DNA from: Heligmosomoides polygyrus polygyrus
Lineage: Eukaryota; Nematoda; Chromadorea; Rhabditida; Heligmosomidae
Direction of reading: 5' to 3'
DNA length: 64,000 bases
Assembly: GCA_947396885.1 (NCBI GenBank)
Contig: OX377202.1
Span: 111,556,221 to 111,620,220, forward strand
The position numbers were made by a program, and so were the translations under genes. The notes below the pieces were generated by a model, which had not been told where the DNA came from, searched no databases, and saw only the letters and a program-made list of their open reading frames with translations. Positions 60,647 to 64,000 of this stretch are shown here, piece by piece. The first letter of the stretch is position 1. The number at the start of each line of letters is the position of its first letter.

Positions 60647-61794
60647 ACGGAGGATGTAGATTTTTCCCATAGTATCAGTTCTCGCCTTTCCGACGTACCG
60701 TTGTCAGTGTTTATACCCATCAGTTGTCAGTTTTTTACTATTTATTCGTTGTGATCAGATTCAGTTTTGCTCATGTATTATGGCTGCACGTAAAGATTGC
60801 TTTACTTTGTTGACTCATTTGTTTCGGTGGATTGTAATAAATAATTTCACGGCTAAGGTTCGCACATATAGTACCATCCTTCATCTGAGGGGGTGGAAAA
60901 CACGACTGAGAAGATAGTGTCACGATGCAACGACATGAAATTGATTGATATTGAATGTTGCCAAGAAGAAACTAATAACTATTGGGAGCAATACGTGGAA
61001 AAGCGAAGAAGATGGACTTCTGGAGAGCTCAACTGCTTTTACACCGCATCATTTTAGGCTACATAGTTCAAGGACTAGAATTCGATAGGCCTATAATTAG
61101 GAAGAACACGATTCCGGCTTCCCTCAAACATACGCTAAGGCCTCCATTGCGATCTAGCCCAAAACACAAGCTGCGGCATTGAATTGGTCTCAGGTTTCGC
61201 CTTAAATCAAAACTGCCTTCGGCTTTTATTGGCATGGGTGACACAGGGTGACGACCTCGGCTTAGACTTTATCTATGGCATCCACTTCACCGTTTTCGTC
61301 AGTTGCCTCTTTCTGTATACAATAGGGTTAATCATCGAGCATCGATTAAGGCCGATCGGCTTACACTTGGACAACGATTTCATTTTACGTCTCGAATTTG
61401 GGATTGGGTCTGAATCTCGGCTTCGGCTTCGGCTTCGGCTTAGGCTTCGGATTCAGGGTTGAACCTCGATTTCGGCTTAGGCTTAGGCTTCGGATTCGGG
61501 GTTGGGTCTCGATTTCGGCTTAGGCTTAGGCTTCGGATTCAGGCTTGGACCTCGATTTCGGCTTAGGCTTAGGCTTCGGATTCTGGGTTGGACCTCGATT
61601 TCGGCTTAGGCTTAGGCTTCGGATTCGGAGTTGGATATCGATTTCGGCTTAGGCTTAGGCTTCGGCTTCGGAGTTGGACCTCGATTTCGGCTTAAGCTTC
61701 GGCTTCGGAGTTGGACCTCGATTGCGGCTTAGGCTTCGGATTCGGGGTTGGGCCTCGATTTCGGCTTAGGGTAAGGCTTTGGGTTCGGGGTTGG
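60647..61794 (+). repeat. 1.2-kb tandem repeat, unit 1 (shorter, divergent)
   Basis: It starts at ACGGAGGATGTAGATTTTTC and ends where the same word recurs at 61795. It is 51 bp shorter than unit 2. It lacks an insertion after CGTACCGTTG and a second copy of the TAAAGATTGCTTTA segment that units 2 and 3 carry. ORFs of 66-92 codons inside are conserved only because the units are nearly identical. Confidence 0.92.
61465..61794 (+). repeat. 43-bp minisatellite of telomere-like hexamers
   Basis: CTCGAT (or TATCGAT) recurs at 61465, 61508, 61551, 61594, 61637 and 61680 with 43-bp spacing, then at 61717 and 61754 with 37-bp spacing. The difference is one hexamer. Each unit contains CTTAGGCTTAGGCTTCGG; TTAGGC is the nematode telomere hexamer. 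A (CTTCGG)n run lies just upstream at about 61418-61440. Confidence 0.9.
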
Positions 61795-62993
61795 ACGGAG
61801 GATGTAGATTTTTCCTATAGTATCAGTTCTCGCCCTTCCAACGTACCGTTGAGACAGTTCCCTTGTCAGTGTTTACTGTTGTTTACTGTTTATCAGTTGC
61901 CAGTTTTTTACTACTTATTCGTTGTGATCAGATTCAGTTTTGCTCATGTATTATGGCTGCACGTAAAGATTGCTTTACTTTGTTGACTGTTCGTGTTCAC
62001 TAAAGATTGCTTTAATTTGTTGTTTCGGTGGATTGTAATAAATAATTTCACGGCTAAGGTTCGCACATATAGTACCATCCTTCATCTGAGGGGGTGGAAA
62101 ACACGACAGGGAAGACAGCGTCATGACGCAACGACATGAAATTGATTGATATTGAATGTTGTCAAGAAGAAACTAATAACTGTTGGGAGCAATTCGTGGA
62201 AAAACGAAGAAGATGGACTCTGGAGAGCTCAACTGCTTTTACACCGCATCATTTTAGGCTACATAGTTCAAGGACTAGAATTCGATAGGCCTATAATTAG
62301 GAAGAACACGATTCCGGCTTCCCTCAAACATACGCTAAGGCCTCCATTGCGATCTAGCCCAAAACACAAGCTGCGGCATTGAATTGGTCTCAGGTTTCGC
62401 CTTAAATCAAAACTGCCTTCGGCTTTTATTGGCATGGGTGACACAGGGTGACGACCTCGGCTTAGACTTTATCTATGGCATCCACTTCACCGTTTTCGTC
62501 AGTTGCCTCTTTCTGTATACAATAGGGTTAATCATCGAGCATCGATTAAGGCCGATCGGCTTACACTTGGACAACGATTTCATTTTACGTCTCGAATTTG
62601 GGATTGGGTCTGAATCTCGGCTTCGGCTTCGGCTTCGGCTTAGGCTTCGGATTCAGGGTTGAACCTCGATTTCGGCTTAGGCTTAGGCTTCGGATTCGGG
62701 GTTGGGTCTCGATTTCGGCTTAGGCTTAGGCTTCGGATTCAGGCTTGGACCTCGATTTCGGCTTAGGCTTAGGCTTCGGATTCTGGGTTGGACCTCGATT
62801 TCGGCTTAGGCTTAGGCTTCGGATTCGGAGTTGGATATCGATTTCGGCTTAGGCTTGGCTTCGGCTTCGGAGTTGGACCTCGATTTCGGCTTAAGCTTCG
62901 GCTTCGGAGTTGGACCTCGATTGCGGCTTAGGCTTCGGATTCGGGGTTGGGCCTCGATTTCGGCTTAGGGTAAGGCTTTGGGTTCGGGGTTGG
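61795..62993 (+). repeat. 1.2-kb tandem repeat, unit 2 (1199 bp)
   Basis: It is nearly identical to unit 3, with only isolated differences such as GTAAAGATTGC against GTAACGATTGC and GTTGCCTC against GTTACCTC. It contains its own hexamer minisatellite (about 62664-62993), in which one TTAGGC is shortened to TTGGC. Confidence 0.95.
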
Positions 62994-64000
62994 ACGGAGG
63001 ATGTAGATTTTTCCTATAGTATCAGTTCTCGCCCTTCCAACGTACCGTTGAGACAGTTCCCTTGTCAGTGTTTACTGTTGTTTACTGTTTATCAGTTGCC
63101 AGTTTTTTACTACTTATTCGTTGTGATCAGATTCAGTTTTGCTCATGTATTATGGCTGCACGTAACGATTGCTTTACTTTGTTGACTGTTCGTGTTCACT
63201 AAAGATTGCTTTAATTTGTTGTTTCGGTGGATTGTAATAAATAATTTCACGGCTAAGGTTCGCACATATAGTACCATCCTTCATCTGAGGGGGTGGAAAA
63301 CACGACAGGGAAGACAGCGTCATGACGCAACGACATGAAATTGATTGATATTGAATGTTGTCAAGAAGAAACTAATAACTGTTGGGAGCAATTCGTGGAA
63401 AAACGAAGAAGATGGACTCTGGAGAGCTCAACTGCTTTTACACCGCATCATTTTAGGCTACATAGTTCAAGGACTAGAATTCGATAGGCCTATAATTAGG
63501 AAGAACACGATTCCGGCTTCCCTCAAACATACGCTAAGGCCTCCATTGCGATCTAGCCCAAAACACAAGCTGCGGCATTGAATTGGTCTCAGGTTTCGCC
63601 TTAAATCAAAACTGCCTTCGGCTTTTATTGGCATGGGTGACACAGGGTGACGACCTCGGCTTAGACTTTATCTATGGCATCCACTTCACCGTTTTCGTCA
63701 GTTACCTCTTTCTGTATACAATAGGGTTAATCATCGAGCATCGATTAAGGCCGATCGGCTTACACTTGGACAACGATTTCATTTTACGTCTCGAATTTGG
63801 GATTGGGTCTGAATCTCGGCTTCGGCTTCGGCTTCGGCTTAGGCTTCGGATTCAGGGTTGAACCTCGATTTCGGCTTAGGCTTAGGCTTCGGATTCGGGG
63901 TTGGGTCTCGATTTCGGCTTAGGCTTAGGCTTCGGATTCAGGCTTGGACCTCGATTTCGGCTTAGGCTTAGGCTTCGGATTCTGGGTTGGACCTCGATTT
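62994..64000 (+). repeat. 1.2-kb tandem repeat, unit 3 (cut by window end)
   Basis: It starts at ACGGAGGATG and follows unit 2 until the window ends inside its hexamer minisatellite. The array evidently continues to the right. Confidence 0.95.

Noticed and set aside
61184..61462. 92-codon ORF ending in a run of Leu-Arg
   Set aside because: The LR run is just the translation of the hexamer minisatellite, and the ORF is repeated with the 1.2-kb unit.

Overview
This 64 kb window looks like repeat-dominated DNA from a metazoan, most plausibly a nematode. The signs are introns of 61-86 nt with T-rich or CAG/TAG acceptors in the one convincing gene, TTAGGC hexamers (the nematode telomere unit) inside a minisatellite, and relics of RTE-like, CR1/Jockey-like, Penelope-like, mariner and Helitron elements. 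Nothing resembles a bacterial operon, an rRNA or a CRISPR array. The species assignment is inference.

Region 1 (1-47811) is a tandem satellite with a monomer of about 686-687 bp, around 63 monomers in this window, continuing past its left edge. It is split twice by copies of one Helitron-like element (14265-16548 and 44698-47041). Both copies sit at the same nucleotide of the monomer, on the minus strand. Each keeps only the C-terminal part of a Pif1-type helicase, with stops and a frameshift. The satellite is a mosaic of several haplotypes arranged in nested higher-order repeats (dimer, trimer, six-monomer and 22-monomer offsets). The small ORFs inside monomers are by-products of near-identity, not genes. 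The right-edge monomer carries a much better palindrome than the bulk monomers.

Region 2 (47812-60646) is a graveyard of dispersed elements around one plausible host gene. In order: an inverted pair of Penelope-like fragments with an RTE-like relic between them; a broken GIY-YIG endonuclease followed by a hammerhead-ribozyme-like motif; poly-C tracts; a mariner with intact ends and TA target duplication but a dead transposase; a four-copy, roughly 650-bp dispersed repeat family (two direct, two partial inverted); a small MITE and a possible MULE relic; a 5'-truncated CR1/Jockey-like LINE ending in a TAAA microsatellite; a five-exon gene fragment of unknown family whose first visible exon starts 8 bp after that microsatellite; and a tRNA-like or SINE-like pol III promoter.

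Region 3 (60647-64000) is a second tandem array with a unit of about 1.2 kb. Each unit contains a 43-bp minisatellite built from TTAGGC, TTCGGC and TTCGGA hexamers. It continues past the right edge.

The strongest leads are the two Helitron copies locked to one satellite position, the layered higher-order structure, the Penelope hammerhead-like motif, the unknown spliced gene and the telomere-like hexamers of the right-hand array. Copy numbers in the near-identical arrays depend on assembly quality.
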